Assembly: GCA_021613375.1 (NCBI GenBank)
Contig: CM038706.1
Span: 24,807,366-24,871,365 of the forward strand
DNA from: Megaleporinus macrocephalus
Lineage: Eukaryota > Chordata > Actinopteri > Characiformes > Anostomidae
Reading direction: 5' to 3'
Length of the DNA: 64,000 nucleotides
In this document: piece by piece, positions 48,840 through 63,745 of the stretch
How positions within the stretch are numbered: position 1 is the first letter of the stretch
Layout: every line of letters starts with the position of its first letter
Program-made: the position numbers and the translations under genes
Notes under the pieces: generated by a model
What the model saw: the letters and a program-made list of their open reading frames with translations, nothing else
What the model was told of the DNA's origin: nothing
Databases searched by the model: none

Positions 48840-49270
48840 AAAACAGGAAGCTTAGGCTACCGTGTGACTCAAACATGCCGCGGGTATTTTTAGCCCCGAC
48901 CCGCCAGCCCCCCGGCCCCTGCTTCCTTCGGGCCACCGGGAGGACACCACTGTCCGCTCCTTTATGCGGCCCCACTGGGGAAAGAAGGTCAGGCCAAGAA
49001 AGGGTCCTATCGCTCTGGACGCTTTATATCGGGCCCATCTGTCAACAGCAGGCCGCGTGCCATGGCATCTGGAGGGCAGAAATTCCAGCCCAGTGCTGCG
49101 TGATCCACACACAGCACCTGCACTTAAGGACAGCCAGGGACACAATGCTGGCTCACCGCTCCAGGGGAAAAGCACACTGTTCACGTTTAAGCCACATTCA
49201 AACTTGCACAATGCACAGCAGGATAATGGCCTTTCATACTGCAAAAAAAGGCCTGAGCTCAGCATTCCCT
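48840..49270. other. GC-rich unique block, candidate conserved element
   Basis: About 430 bp clearly more GC-rich than its surroundings, repeat-free, and open on the plus strand for long stretches in two frames (48,737-49,282 and 48,964-49,272) and on the minus strand (48,852-49,265). Openness in several frames follows from low AT. No domain or splice structure was recognised, so a conserved non-coding element is more likely than an exon. Confidence 0.3.
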
Positions 49271-51478
49271 AAATATTACTAGGAGTGAAACGATATATGT
49301 AGTTTGAGGTGCAATGCAATTTTTCAAATCTGAGGTCAAAATTTAAATGAGCAATTTTTAGGTTTTAGCCTGTTGTGAGTCTTGCTTAAGGCCTTTTACT
49401 GCTATGGTATGTTTAGAATAGTATTCTTGTTCGGCCATGGAGTCCAATCCTAGGATGACGTGTGGAAGGCAGAGCAACTACACAACACCAATCATCATAA
49501 CTTCTAGTACTTCGAGTTCTTAACCAGAAGAAACAGAGTTCTTAACCTCTTCCATGCCTCCTCGAAAAATAAGCCCCAAACATCACAAACTGTAAAATAT
49601 CATTTGCCTCTTTTCACACATAGTTGTTTGCTGAAGTTTGAGTGGTTGCACATTGGAATGGCTAAATTGCACCAAATCATACATGTTACAGACACAAGAT
49701 ACTTTCACATTTGCTAACATCCATTCATTCAAAAAATACTTTACATGAAAACTGAGGCGTCCAAGTCCTATCACCTACAAAGCAGTGATGACAAACCTTA
49801 CTGGTTATTTGCTTCTTTTTCAATTTGAATGGAAACTATTAGGTTGCTGATTAAATATGTTTCATATGCCAAAATGAATGACTTTGCTTATTATTGTATT
49901 CAATCTCCTGTTTTTATTATGATATCAGAGTCTGTCGTGAGTTTAGCATTAAACAGGCAGGTGATGCGGACAATGCAGCAAAGAAAAGCTTTGAATTTGA
50001 TCTTTAAAAGCTGCTTTCCTGATGTGTTAACACAGTGAGTTAGTACAGTGTGTATAATGTAACCTTTACTAAACAGCCACTCCACAAACAATGACGTGAA
50101 TTTACTAAAGACTGCTTTCTTAACCCTCACAAGTCATTAAAGTTCTAAGTTCTAAGCACTAGTCATGACAGGACAGGGTTCTAACGAAAATGGAGCTCTG
50201 GAGCTTAAGTAGTAATCAACAGTAGATATTCAAAGCTTCACCCTTTAGGTCGGGGGAATGCCCTAAGATAGTCATTCGAAAAACTAAAGTCCGATGGCCA
50301 TGTTGACAGCACATCTGTGGCTTAATCCGCTGCTCCATTGCTCCGCCTCACAGACCTGCTTGCCTCTTTTGAGGGCAGGATGGGGGGTCACATCACAGTG
50401 CATGTAGAGGCTAACCAGTGGCTCACAGAGGTGGTCTAGCTTGAGGCACAAAGAGCATACATTACAGCCTTAGCAAGTGTCCAGTACCACAGGGCACTGT
50501 TTGCAGATGCCCGGGGAATACAAGCTGTCTAGCATCAGGTTAGTGTGATATTCCTCGCTGTGAGTTAAGCGGGATGTCAGGTGCCTATGCTAACCAATAT
50601 GTAGTCCCCACGCTGTGCTGTAAGTAGTTCAGTATTTTAAACAGAAATTAACTGTTTATGTTGGGCAATTCATTACGTTGGGCAATTCACCGCATTTCTT
50701 CGTATTGGCACAGTTTTCAGCAAACCAAAAATAAAACTCTATTATGGAACATAACTTTGAGACATTTCTCTTGATAACTAAAATGTCACAGCTTGCCTTT
50801 GTTGATAGTCTACATTTATCTAAAAATATTTATCTATCTATTTTTGAGTCCAGTTGTAAATGTAAATTATGTAATTACATTTAAATATTGCAGCAACATT
50901 TCTTTTTCACTGTATTAGACTTTAAAGGGTTAACAGTCAGCAACTTCTAACCTTTAAACTTGTCAAATTATTCTGCTAAACTGCAAAACTGCTAAAGTCA
51001 GAGTAAATCTTTACCTCAACTGTGTTCATTATATTAAAATATCTGTCACCATCAAAACAATTACAACACTGCTGAAACTTTATTTAGCCAATTCTGAGTA
51101 GAAAATACTAGTCAGTATATGACTAACAAAGTTGGAACAACTGTACACCCATAAAATCATATAACAATACAAAATAAACCACAAAAATGTTTTTGCAGAA
51201 AGTGTTTCAAAAATGACAAATCTTAATGTTTCACTTCCCTTTTAAGACACATCATAACTTTAAACTTTAATAACAAAAAAACATAATTAAATAAATAAAT
51301 AAATAATGAAATCCAAGTATTAATTATTATTTCCTAAATATAAATTTAGAGATTGCAGTTGGGACAAACGTCTACCAATAGAAAGCCTAGAAATGATGAG
51401 TTAGTATTTATATATCTTTTTACTATCTCAGCTGTTGCCTTAGGTTTACACAGATCATAATATAATCCTTGTGAACAT
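49271..51478. other. intronic DNA, no gene recognised
   Basis: Largely unique AT-rich sequence, with a GC-richer block at 50,280-50,640 and an (AAAT)n run at 51,286-51,305. No gene was recognised. Confidence 0.5.
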
Positions 51479-51854
51479 TAGGGGTGTAAGACAATATTGA
51501 ATGATCGAATATCGGGATGTTATGTTTCGTGATACTGTATGGACTTTAAAAAACACAGTATCGATACACGGATTCCTGGCAGACAGTAAATCATTGTGTA
51601 TTGTGTTCAAACCTCTGACCACTAGATGGCAGTATTGTAATAAATTTTCAGCTCCACTCCAGCATTAACAAGCAGCACAAGGGCGCAATGCTATTGTAAG
51701 CACTGACAAACCTGCTGATATAGTGGTGTGTTTTAATAGTAGGATCGAAAAATCGCAATATATTACTTTGCTTGCAGTATCGCAATATATTGAATCGTGA
51801 CCACTGCATCACGATACGTATTGTATCGCCAGGTTCTTGCCAATACACATCCGT
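51479..51854 (-). mobile_element. MITE, family R1 (copy 4)
   Basis: A 376-bp reversed copy, identical in length to the 30.97 kb copy. Ends are TAGGGGTGTAAGACAATATT and CCAATACACATCCGT. Target duplication is GTGAACAT (51,471-51,478) and GTAAACAT (51,855-51,862), seven of eight matching. Confidence 0.88.
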
Positions 51855-52184
51855 GTAAACATGTAAGCTTTTTTTAACTAAGGAACCTCAGTTTGAACTA
51901 ATTCAGTTGAATGGTCCATATATAACCAAATCATGACAGGTGACATAAATTCAGCTGTATCACTGTTAGTCCTGACTCGTGAGATAAGGCTTTATTTCTG
52001 GAGCAGTATCAGAGAAGTGCTATCATGAAGCTGCTTTTTTTCTGCGTGAGAGGAGCCGCTGACAGAGGCGGAGAAAAGGGGAGGCCAGAGGCACAGGGCA
52101 AGGTCAGTATCTGGGTGGGTGAGTTTAGTCTGGCAGTAAGAGGGGCTTTGTAAGTCTGCCATGCCATGCTCAGATGTCTCTCTA

Positions 52185-52285
52185 TTGTTTCTGCAGACGG
52201 CTGACCTGCGTCAGAGCGGCGCGGCGAAGCGCAGGCAGTGACGCCACGCGCCGCGATGCTGCCCGCTCACATCCACCCCACCCAC
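52185..52285. promoter_or_regulatory. CpG-dense block
   Basis: About eleven CpG dinucleotides lie within roughly 85 bp (GCGGCGCGGCGAAGCGCAGG and GACGCCACGCGCCGCGATGC), in a window where CpG is otherwise scarce. The sites TGCGTCAG and TGACGCCA resemble AP-1/CRE cores. An acceptor-like TTGTTTCTGCAG precedes it on the plus strand. It may be a small unmethylated regulatory element or alternative first exon. No domain is recognisable. Confidence 0.35.
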
Positions 52286-52322
52286 CACAGGCTGTCATTC
52301 CAGTGTCACCCGCCAAATCACA

Positions 52323-52324
<2 letters not shown>

Positions 52325-52363
<39 letters not shown>
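52325..52363. repeat. (CA)n microsatellite
   Basis: About 18 CA units. Confidence 0.97.
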
Positions 52364-52365
<2 letters not shown>

Positions 52366-52945
52366 AAATACACACAGTCCAATGTGCATCCTGTGATGGG
52401 CTGTCCCAACCACACAGAGTCCTACATTCAAACCATAAACACAGCATCTACATGCAGCAGCCTAACAAGTGCCAAAGGAGCTTCGTGTAAGATTCAAATG
52501 AAATACTACATAAACAAACAGAGCGGGGCTGCATCATATGGCAGCATACTGTCCCACCCCGAGAAGTCAAGTATTTAAGTAAGTAATTTCCATATGAATA
52601 TATATTTCATTAAGCAAATTCAACATGTCATTTTCATGACTGTGTTACGCTTCAGCAATATACAAATGAATAATGTTCTGAAGTAAAAAAACAGATTAAC
52701 ACACCTTCTACAGAGAATAAACTTAAATATTGCATTTGTCAGCACACGTCAGTAAACAATTTCTATTTATTTCAAATGAAAAGCTGAAAATATGAAATGT
52801 TCCATAAATTTAGCTAATAATTACATTATTACTTTAAATGAAACCACATTCTCTATCTATATATTAGATAAATATTTAACAAATATTTATTAAAGATATA
52901 TTTTTCTACATATTTAATATCCGCAAATACAAACAGTAATCGTGC

Positions 52946-54760
<1,815 letters not shown>

Positions 54761-54766
54761 TAAGGA

Positions 54767-54800
54767 TGATAATGATGATGATGATGGTGATGATGATGAA
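54767..54800. repeat. (GAT)n microsatellite
   Basis: Imperfect GAT trinucleotide run. Confidence 0.9.
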
Positions 54801-57800
54801 AAAAGAGGTAAACTTGACACCACAAACCAAATCCAAATGTAATGTTTTTAAACAGTTTTCTGTAACCTTTAAATATAACACAGATCAAGCTTTTTCCCAG
54901 TCTGTGTTCTACTGAAGAAACAGCTCAACTGAACACTTTGACACATTTTAAACATGTTTCGGATGTAAAGTGCAGCTGCACAGCGCATCCTGACTGTCAG
55001 GATTATTAACTGGAGTCTTACTGACTCTAGATTAAGCATCCAAACTGACTGCTTGCCAATGAGGGTTAATGGAAAGTGAAAGTGTATTGGCAGAGTGAGG
55101 GATGAGAGAGGTGTGAGAGAAAAGGTGGTAATGAGGGAGTGAAAGCACAAAATAGAAGTCACTGTTTTGAGAGAGAAGTGAAGAAAAAAGATTACCGAAA
55201 GCAAGAGTATTTAGGGTAAAGGGAATGCGACAGAGAGATAATTGGAGGGAGAGGCAGATATACTGTAAAGATTGTGTGAGGAGGGAAGATGAGAAAGTGG
55301 AGATCTTCTGAATGTGTGTGCAAACGCGGCAGAACAAACATGGATTTCACTCCGGCGTTATTTGGGCCACGGCCTGTCAATTAGTGACACTACACCATAC
55401 GCAGGTGTAATTGAGCGTGAGCAGGCCGCTGCCCTTGTTTGTTTAGAGGTGGTCGTTTTCTCTGGTTAAGAGTTAATGGTCATCTGTTAATTGTTAACAT
55501 CAGCTTGTGCCCTCAGCTAGCTATACCCTCCCACTACGCTGAACATTGGTACTTGATGTTCCAAACCGTACACACAGTACATGCAGGGAGGCCACTTCTG
55601 CACCTAAACAACACCAACGTTGGGGAGCAACTTCTGGGTTCTTCACTGAATGTTTACATGTAGCACACAGAATAAACACAGTCTTTTGCATTGCAGTTGT
55701 AATGTTTATGAAGTCATTTTGTCAGGTCCACCTTCCTTGCACGGTGATAAATATGAGCAATAACGTTAAGCCATTGAACTATGAGACTACTCTCTCCTTT
55801 ATAACATTATTTCTCATGTCAATCGGTGCAATATTGAGAGTAAAGAACTGTCATAGAACTGGAGCACAGTGTGTGTCCTTAAGTCACTGATTGTGGACAT
55901 TAATATTATTAAAATAACACCTGAAACAGGCATTGTAAAAGTTATCATTAAAGTGATAATGGCTTTTTGCCTTAGTCATTTCCTCTCTCAGTATTATCCA
56001 GCCCTGTAGGTACAGCAATAAGCCTAAATATTCTGGCACTTATGAAGTTCTTGTTTCTTCCATCAAAACGTTATGACCTTTCAACTCCTACAAAACATAT
56101 CTTGAGTTTGGAAGGCATAGTTTGGATAAGAAAAATTATATTGACCTCCCACTTCCACCACACCTGACCTATCATTGGGTGATCCAGTCATATAGCTCAG
56201 ATACTATGTTTTACTTATAAGTGGCATAATTGGCGTTCTGGCAGGGGTCAAGCCTTAAGTCTGAAAAGCAAAACAAAAAACAGCCTGAACTTGAAAAAAA
56301 ATGAATTAAGTCAATTTAAATAACAGTCCCAATATTAATCAGAAAAATTTTCCCCAAGTCATTTAGCCCTACCTGCCCCGCAAAAGAACAAAATGAACAC
56401 ATGAACACATAGAAAACACTTTCATCGAACAGTCAACATAAACGCTGCATTTTACAATGCGGCAAAGTCAGCAACAATAGCATGGAAACGCCTCCAGAGG
56501 ACACTCACAGAGGACAGAGTCATTCAAGCTTTTTATTTGAAGAGAGAGGTAAGATCTCTCAGAAATGACTAATAACTGCAGTAGGTCAGCTATAACGTTA
56601 CAGACTGTTAACTAGCCAGCCAAGTTAACCATGAAGGTACTAGAATATGAGTCTTATTAACTTCTGTCAGTGATTTTCCATTACAGATATTCCATCCTCT
56701 TTGGGAGAATTCCAGAAACATTTCTGTTGTGTTGTGACTCACTTTTGTTGTGTTGTGACTGGCTTCGTGTGTGCCTGCAGCACATTTGTGAAATGTTGCT
56801 TGTGTAGTTGTGTTGATGACAAGGTTTTCTAAATTGGTGTCTTGTGAGTGCAGTGAGTTTTTCATTGTACTGTGTATAGTCGGCCATGTCAGCCACCACA
56901 GATTTCAGTTTTTAATTACCGGTATTTGCTTCAATAGAACTGATAAAAGTATTATTCACATATGCTGCTGTGTGTAAAAATAATGGCTCTTACAATGACT
57001 GTAATCTCAATCTCATTATTGTTCCAGGCCTACTTGCTGCTGTAAATCTGCTGATAAAAATCTAAAATTGTCCCTAAAGTTTGTGTAAAGCAGTAATAAA
57101 TATGTGTTCTGAGTTTGAGAAAAATTTAAATGTTCAAAAAAAAGAATCAACCTCGTTCCTCTCTGTCTGCAACAGAAAGGTAATTTACGCAAGTGGAAGC
57201 TAGCATAAGCTAACTGTAGCAACTGCTAGCAATTTTCCGTATGCAGCCGTTCTGGCCATCACATCGACTGAAGACTCAACACGCATGGTCTTCAAGTCAG
57301 GTAGGCCAGACCATGTAGCTGATGGCGCTTGTTAGCCTAGCTGAGGTTAGTGAAGCGGGCACTGTCTGAGAGGCCAGGGCCTCACAGTTTGAAATGTAGC
57401 CGCTGGGCCCTATCCTAGCTGGTGCTAATGCATTCTAGTACAGCTCTTGTGTGTCATCAAGCCATGATTTTAGGCCCAACAAAAAAAAAATCCTGAACAC
57501 AAAAGAAGATGAAGAACAGTTTAACAGTCTAACTCCACAATTCAGTATCACATAGCTCACAGTTTGTTCACAAGTCTTTGTATGATCAACTAATTTGTAG
57601 GACGTACAGTAGTTTATAAAATTATCTCTGAGTTTATTTTTTTACAGACTGTAACTTCCCTACCATCACAGTATTTAGTTCAGGTTTCAGTTAATGCTTG
57701 TGCTGTACTGTATGGGCTGCAGACAATAACCCAGAGAAGCCTGCTAGCTACACCTTCATGCTTCATGCTTCATGCTTAAGCAAAATATTTGTGGTGTACA

Positions 57801-59228
57801 AGGTGGAAAGTGGAGTGTGAAGTGGTGACACATTTTAGGAATTAACACAAACAAAAACAACAGATAACAGCAGATAGTGGGCATTTCCACACACCCATCT
57901 CCACGTGTTAACTCAACACACTCATCTCTGATCATCTGCGCTGCTTTAAATACAGAGACTTTGGCATATTTATTGAATTACTTATAGAATATGAATTTTT
58001 GGGGAAGCAGATTGGACCCAGGTTTCACAATATAATACTACACTGATCTCAGTGCAGCAACATGGGGCACAAAGGGAAAAACAAATGTCGGAAATTATTA
58101 AAGATTGACTAGGTGGAGTTTATTAAGGTTAAACTTTAATCGTAATATCCGCTCTGCAAGCGTTTATCCGTCACAATATTATGCATGTCCATCCGGCACT
58201 AAATAACCAAAAAAACTACAGGAGACAGACTGCAAGGAATGCAGATAACTGAACAGGGCGAGAACACTTTCAGCCGAAACCACTCGCTGAAAGCTGGCAT
58301 TGCACTGATGCACGTGTAATAACTTGTAAAGTGTGAGCTGGGAAAGGCATGAATGAGAATGCATCTCTCTCACTGAGTCAGTAGTATGGAGGAGGCTGCA
58401 AGTGTAGGCTTGTGTCATGCCTATTTAGACTGGTTTTTCTGCTACCGCTCACCTTGCCAGGAACAGTTTGCTTTCATCATTGCCTCGAAGGAGATACCAG
58501 CCCTGCTGTCTGTTCTTTTCCCCTCCTCGCAAACCTTGTTGTTCCTGACGCCTTGGAGAACCCTGGCAAGTTCCTACCTGACCGAACCGCCCACTGTGAC
58601 TCGAGGGTCTGCTGGTAGTCTGAAGCCCGATTGCGCTCCTTCTTATTCTCTATGTACCCTGAAACTCCTTCTTTAAGCGAGATTGCCAAGAATTTAACCT
58701 GAGTCATGGATTTCATGTTCCCATAGGATATAATCTCCAGAGTGGAAGAGGCTTGTAGAGTAATTTACAGTTTCACTATAAGTAACTGAACTGTGAAAAA
58801 GAAGTAGGCATGATAGCGAACAAACACTTCTTGTGTTAGGAGAACTAGTGGGCAGGGTCAGTTTACAGTAGGGCCAGCGGCCCCTCATGACACTGACTGT
58901 TTGACTGTTCATATGTAGCATACCACACCAAAAAATGACAAGCACTTGCTATTAACCACTAGGATGCTCTCATGGCATAACCTCTACATATACACATCTG
59001 ACTTGTGTGGTCCTGTTGTTCTCCAGTTAGACTGAGCTTAAAAAATTTACCTCAGGTGTCGTTTGGACAGGTGTCTCTTGGTATGTTTACAACTGTGCCA
59101 TGTATATGTCTGAACACATCCACAAACACTGGAGTGGCATTAAAAATTCAAAAGGTGCTTGTAGAAGATGTCAGACTGCAGCTTTACTAGAACCTCTTAG
59201 ATGGTCAAGTTACTACATGCTTATATAG
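54801..59228. other. intronic DNA, no gene recognised
   Basis: Mostly unique sequence. There are three tandem copies of CTTCATG at about 57,752-57,777, and a GC-richer block at 58,440-58,660 of unknown nature without a recognisable domain. A GA-rich stretch occurs at 55,080-55,300. Confidence 0.45.
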
Positions 59229-59236
59229 CTTAAGCA

Positions 59237-59712
59237 CAGTGTTGGAAGTTACAGGTTATACAGGAACGCAATACTGTAATGTATTTCATTTCCTCCTCAA
59301 ATTAAACAATGTAATTACAAATCCTAGAATTAAATGAATTTAATGAATTCAAATTCAATAAACATAAGTTCCCACAATGACAGTTTGGGCAATGTGAGCT
59401 TCCTGCCCTGGATATATGGGCATTCATTTTTCCTGCCTTTATTATGGAGAGTTGTAGACTACACGCATGTGTAAGAACATTATCCACAACAAGTTCTAAT
59501 CTTCTGAAGCACCAGGTAAAACAACACGCTTTTACAAAGCTAACTGTGACTCTGCAAAGCAAAAAAATACTCCATTCGAAAAGCCAAGGCTCAATTTTAA
59601 AAGCAAGAATACATTCTGTTAGCCAGGACTTGCCAAGCGTGCTGTTGAAGACCTTAACATTTTTAAGTAATTCAATGACTGCAAGTAATTTTCAGTAACT
59701 TACTGAACACTA
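59237..59712 (+). mobile_element. MITE, family R6, hAT type
   Basis: A 476-bp element. The left end CAGTGTTGGAAGTTAC and the reverse-complemented right end TAGTGTTCAGTAAGTTAC are inverted repeats. Flanks CTTAAGCA (59,229-59,236) and CTTAATAA (59,713-59,720) match at six of eight, a decayed 8-bp duplication consistent with hAT. It has no coding capacity. Confidence 0.7.
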
Positions 59713-60559
59713 CTTAATAACAAGTAATGCCATGCTGCAGATCTTATTACAGACTAATAACAATTACAATGTAATGAACTTAATCCTGAACTTAAACTCT
59801 TAAAAAGGAATTTCGGGTCTGTATTATACAGAATACATGTGCAGAGACCATTCTTCGTTTAAGTAATTAGGTCATTTCCAGTCACTATGTCTGTTAAGTT
59901 ACTTATCTTTTGTCGTGTCAGGACAAATACAACATAAAATGGATCTCAGTAAGTGCCTTTGTGCTTTATACAGCTTTCACTCTTTTAAGTAAACTTTCTT
60001 TCTGTTTTCCAAAAAAAACTGCAGGAATATTTTTCAAAAATCACAAATTTCAGTCTTATAAGTTGATAGCGTTTTCTGTTTTTCCTAAATATACTTAGTA
60101 ATGTTAAGATCTGAGAACATCAGCATCTAATTAGCTCGAAATGTTCTTTATTTGTTTCCTTTTCTCAGTAAGGGCTTTTCGACAGCTACACATCCTTTTA
60201 GACCGATAGCACTTAATGTTCTGAAGCAAAATCAGAGCTGGATTTTCTGATTTTGCAAAACTTTAGAAACTTTCTTTATAAAACTGGATTATATTGTATT
60301 CTCAGAAATACCTTTAGAAGAATAACTAACTGGAATCTTATTGTCCTTTTGTCTGGATATTAAACACAGAATGGTGGTATTTGACTACCATATAGATCAG
60401 TAGATCAGTATTAAACCTCAGAGGTGTAGAGCAATTATTGTCATTATACTATAGATTATTATTATTTAATTATAATTTAAAAGTACCTAAAAGTACAAAA
60501 GTATCTATTTTCGCAATATATTCATATTAAAAAGAATTAAAATAATTACATTTACATTT
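59713..60559. other. intronic DNA, no gene recognised
   Basis: AT-rich unique sequence. Nothing recognised. Confidence 0.5.
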
Positions 60560-60780
60560 GGTTTCAGGGTGGGCTTGTGGTAAGAGAAGTAAGCTGGCGA
60601 CCCTTATGATTGAGGGCTCAATTCCCAGGACTGACAGGGAATTTCTGGTTGTGCCCCTGGGCAAGTCAGTTAACGTCCACCCCCCTACCCCTGCCGGTCA
60701 CTGCTTGGCTGGTCATGCTGTGCTGCTGTTGTATTGGATATAATCAAATGACCACGATAATGACAGATTTCTGTCAAAGT
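60560..60780 (+). mobile_element. tRNA-derived SINE
   Basis: GGGCTTGTGGTAAGAGAAGT resembles a tRNA A-box region and GAGGGCTCAATTCCCAGG a diverged B box. The body then carries GTGCCCCTGGGCAAGTCAG, a word typical of fish SINEs and shared in type with the repeat at 19.6 kb. It is diverged and not a functional tRNA. Confidence 0.65.
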
Positions 60781-61079
60781 ATCATTAAATGTCTAACAAA
60801 ATAATGAAAACATCAATGTTTTTCTTTCAGCAAATTTTTTTATCTTAAGAAATAAGTTCCTATATCTACAAACACAAAGAGTTCCCAATCTGAATTATTT
60901 GTTTACTTGTTTTTAAGAACTGCACTAGAGAAATAATGACACCACGCATGTGCTATTGGCAACAAAGTCTAAGGATTAAACTTGAGCATTATGGGGTAAT
61001 AACAGTATGCAGCAAGCTGTGGTGATGGGTCGGGGTGAAGAAAGAATAAAGGTCTGAAGGGGGGTAAGTGGAGTTGTCC

Positions 61080-61310
61080 CACTCTAACCCCTCCAGCTCA
61101 CTCTGTTTACACAGCCGGCTGATCTCACGCTTCACACCTCCAGCAGGACCCACCATAATGTGCTAACCCAAAGCGAATGAAGAGGAGACGCTTTACATTT
61201 GCAGAGCTGTCCATGGTGGTCAACGATGCACTGACATGCCCTCAAAATAAACAAGACTTCACACACAAGCGCAGAAGAGCTGACGGGAAGTCACTGTCTG
61301 AGAAGCAGAG
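61080..61310. other. candidate conserved non-coding block
   Basis: Repeat-free, GC-richer block with no coding signature. Listed only because its composition differs from its surroundings. Confidence 0.2.
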
Positions 61311-61537
61311 TGCTGGTTTAGTTGAAGTTAAGTGAGCATGTGAATTTCTTGAGAAAATGTGAAGGGAATTCCCGGTTCCCATCAAAACCACTGGTAACCA
61401 TCCGACCCTCATCATCAATTACTCACATGCACATTTTCACACACACTGCTCTCGAGTTACGCAAGCCCAGTCTGTAAAGTGACGAATCACGCCAAAGCCT
61501 ACTTCTGTCTTTCATATGTTTATAGTACTTTATGCTT

Positions 61538-61574
61538 CTTCTCTTTCTTTCTTTCTTTCTTTCCTTTCTTTCTT
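61538..61574. repeat. (TTTC)n microsatellite
   Basis: Eight TTTC-type units with one CTTTCC interruption. Confidence 0.93.
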
Positions 61575-61600
61575 GTTTTTCCTTCCCTTAAGAATTAAGC

Positions 61601-62200
61601 AGACTTATTTTGCTCATTTCAGTGGTCATAGTTTTTTTTTTCTATTAAAATAGATTTACATGTTCTATTTTTCCAAAACACAATCTATTTCTCATTCGGT
61701 ACATCTGTATTCATCCTCTGTCAGAAACATTCTGTTAAAGCTACTGTGGCTTTATGCGCATCCCTGTGATGAACCCAGTGGGCTCTAATCGGTCAAATTG
61801 CCCACTTTGTTCTGCCACAGCAACATCCTACAAGTTCCGCCCCCAAACCACTGCCACTATTCTTACAGTTGTGTCGGGTCTGCCATATCAGTTTGAGCCA
61901 GAGTCCGACACTGAAAATAACGGTTTTAGCTCTCTGTTGTGTGAGGGCATGAAAAAGTGTGCCGGTATATAGATGGCAAGGATTGTGTTACAAGATGATG
62001 TCACATTGTTACATAGAAATAAGGTTGGAATTCCAACGAGGCATTTCGGGCCGATGAGAGAAGTGGTTTCTGTGGGACAGAGTTTCGCCCTCTGGCGTGT
62101 ACTTGGACTTTATAACTGTCTTTGGACTGTTTACATACACAAAAAGCTACAAAACACATTACCGGTGAAGGAAAAACAACAGAAAAGCATAACAGGTCCC
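61601..62200 (+). mobile_element. MITE, family R3 (copy 3)
   Basis: About 600 bp. It starts AGACTTATTTTGCTCATTTC and ends AAAAGCATAACAGGTCCC, the best-preserved right end of the family. It shares GTTTCTGTGGGACAGAGTTT and CCCTCTGGCGTGTACTT with the 30.5 kb copy, and is longer owing to inserted sequence around 61,840-61,970. It has no coding capacity. Confidence 0.65.
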
Positions 62201-62515
62201 TTCAAGCAAAATCAGTTAATGTGTAGTAAACACACAAACTAAAAATTGTGGATTCAGTTAAAAGTCTATAATCTATTTTTTTATTGAATTTTTTTCTCTC
62301 CATAATTAAATAGATAGGATGTGAACAGAATCATTCAGAGGGGTTTAATGTTAAAAATACTGTTATAGAAAAAAGTTTAAACTGTTTATAGTTGTGGTGA
62401 TAGTAACCAATCATCAGAAACTTTCAAACACTTTCTAAGCTGTCCTTCACAAAAATTAATTATATAAAATATGTCAAAAAAAACACTATGCGTGCAGGAA
62501 GGATGCATGGTACAT

Positions 62516-62845
62516 GTGGGTGACATGGCCAAAATATTATATTGCAAAACTTTTTAAGACGTTTCAAGATATTTTTCAGATATCTGATCAGCAGGAGCAG
62601 AGAAACAACTAGTGGTGCGGCATCGTAAGAACTACTGTATAACGTATTTCATTTAATATTTGTCAAACTATGTTGCAGTTAAACTATGATCCAGTTAAAC
62701 TGAGTAATTTTATTTTATCTTTAAAATGAAACACACAGTTGGTCAGTGTTCTACTAATATTCCACAATATGTTCAGATAAGCACATTGCATTGTATTGTG
62801 ATATAATTTAGAATAATAATGGTATACATTGACATATTTCCCAGT
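62516..62845 (+). mobile_element. MITE, family R2 (copy 4)
   Basis: About 330 bp. The left end is GTGGGTGACATGGCCAAAAT and the reverse-complemented right end is ACTGGGAAATATGTCAATGT. It contains CCACAATATGTTCAGATA, shared with copy 3. It is diverged. Confidence 0.6.
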
Positions 62846-63179
62846 CCTAGTGTGGGGTGTTCTTAAACTAAACAGCACCAAAATAGCACTTCTAAGTTTT
62901 AAAAGTTTTCCAAAAAGACACACGCAGGTGCACTGGTCATTTTGGAAAGTGTAAATAAAGGCTATATTTGACTCCTGGTTACTATCACCACCACTAAGAA
63001 GAAAATCTGAGCCTGTAAATTTCTCTACAGTGCATCATTTATTTTAACTATTTACTAAAGGGGACTTTAGAAAAACTGGAGGAGTTTTCTTTTAAGTAAT
63101 CGTCAAAGCACAGTTTTTGAATTCATAAATAATTCGATTTTTACTAAGCTCGCTCAGCTTTGTTAATGTGACCAGGCTT

Positions 63180-63745
63180 TTGCATGACAATGTTGGCCTA
63201 TTAGAAAAGTTCTGCATATGGGCTCAAGCGAGATGCAATGCAAGCACTTTCTTCCCAACTAAATCTTAGCTTGACTATGAAAAACAACTCCAGAGCACAT
63301 CTGTACTGTTCTGCCTGCATGTGTACGGATAGACATGTGAAGCAGTGTCAAAGGAAGGTCCCTTCAGGATGGCTTGGTCCTCCAAACAGAAGGAATATCA
63401 AGGCTTTGTGTCAACATAATAGGGGCCCAACTTCTGCTTGTCCACTTTGGAATGGTAATGTGCAGGTTGCCAGGCGAGCGCAGCACCTCTTTAGATCGGG
63501 ATCTGATGGAGGTACATCAATAATTCAAATTGCTGTCTGCCTTGGACAAGGGAACAAAGAACAGAGCAGCCTCCAGGCCCACAGTGCGGCCAAGCCCAAT
63601 CTCATACTGTACACCTGCCATATTAGGACCCTTAAAGCGACAGAGACAGATGCTGCACTCCGGTACAAATCGGAGATTGCGGCGATACTTCACCTTAAAA
63701 ACATTAAGGCAGGACAAGCAGTCATGTTTCAAACGTTATTGATAT
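63180..63745. other. unique GC-richer block with a 170-codon open frame
   Basis: About 560 bp of repeat-free sequence, open on the plus strand from 63,238 to 63,747, with overlapping open stretches in a second plus frame and on the minus strand. The predicted protein (starting MQALSSQLNL) has no recognisable domain or signal. Openness in several frames and the intronic setting favour a conserved non-coding element over a gene. Words such as GGAACAAAGAACAGAG (SOX-like) are present. Confidence 0.35.

Noticed and set aside
48737..49282. A 181-codon plus-strand ORF
   Set aside because: GC-rich block with simultaneous open frames on both strands and no recognisable protein family.
61754..62242. 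Two adjacent plus-strand ORFs
   Set aside because: They lie inside an R3 MITE, whose other copies do not keep these frames.
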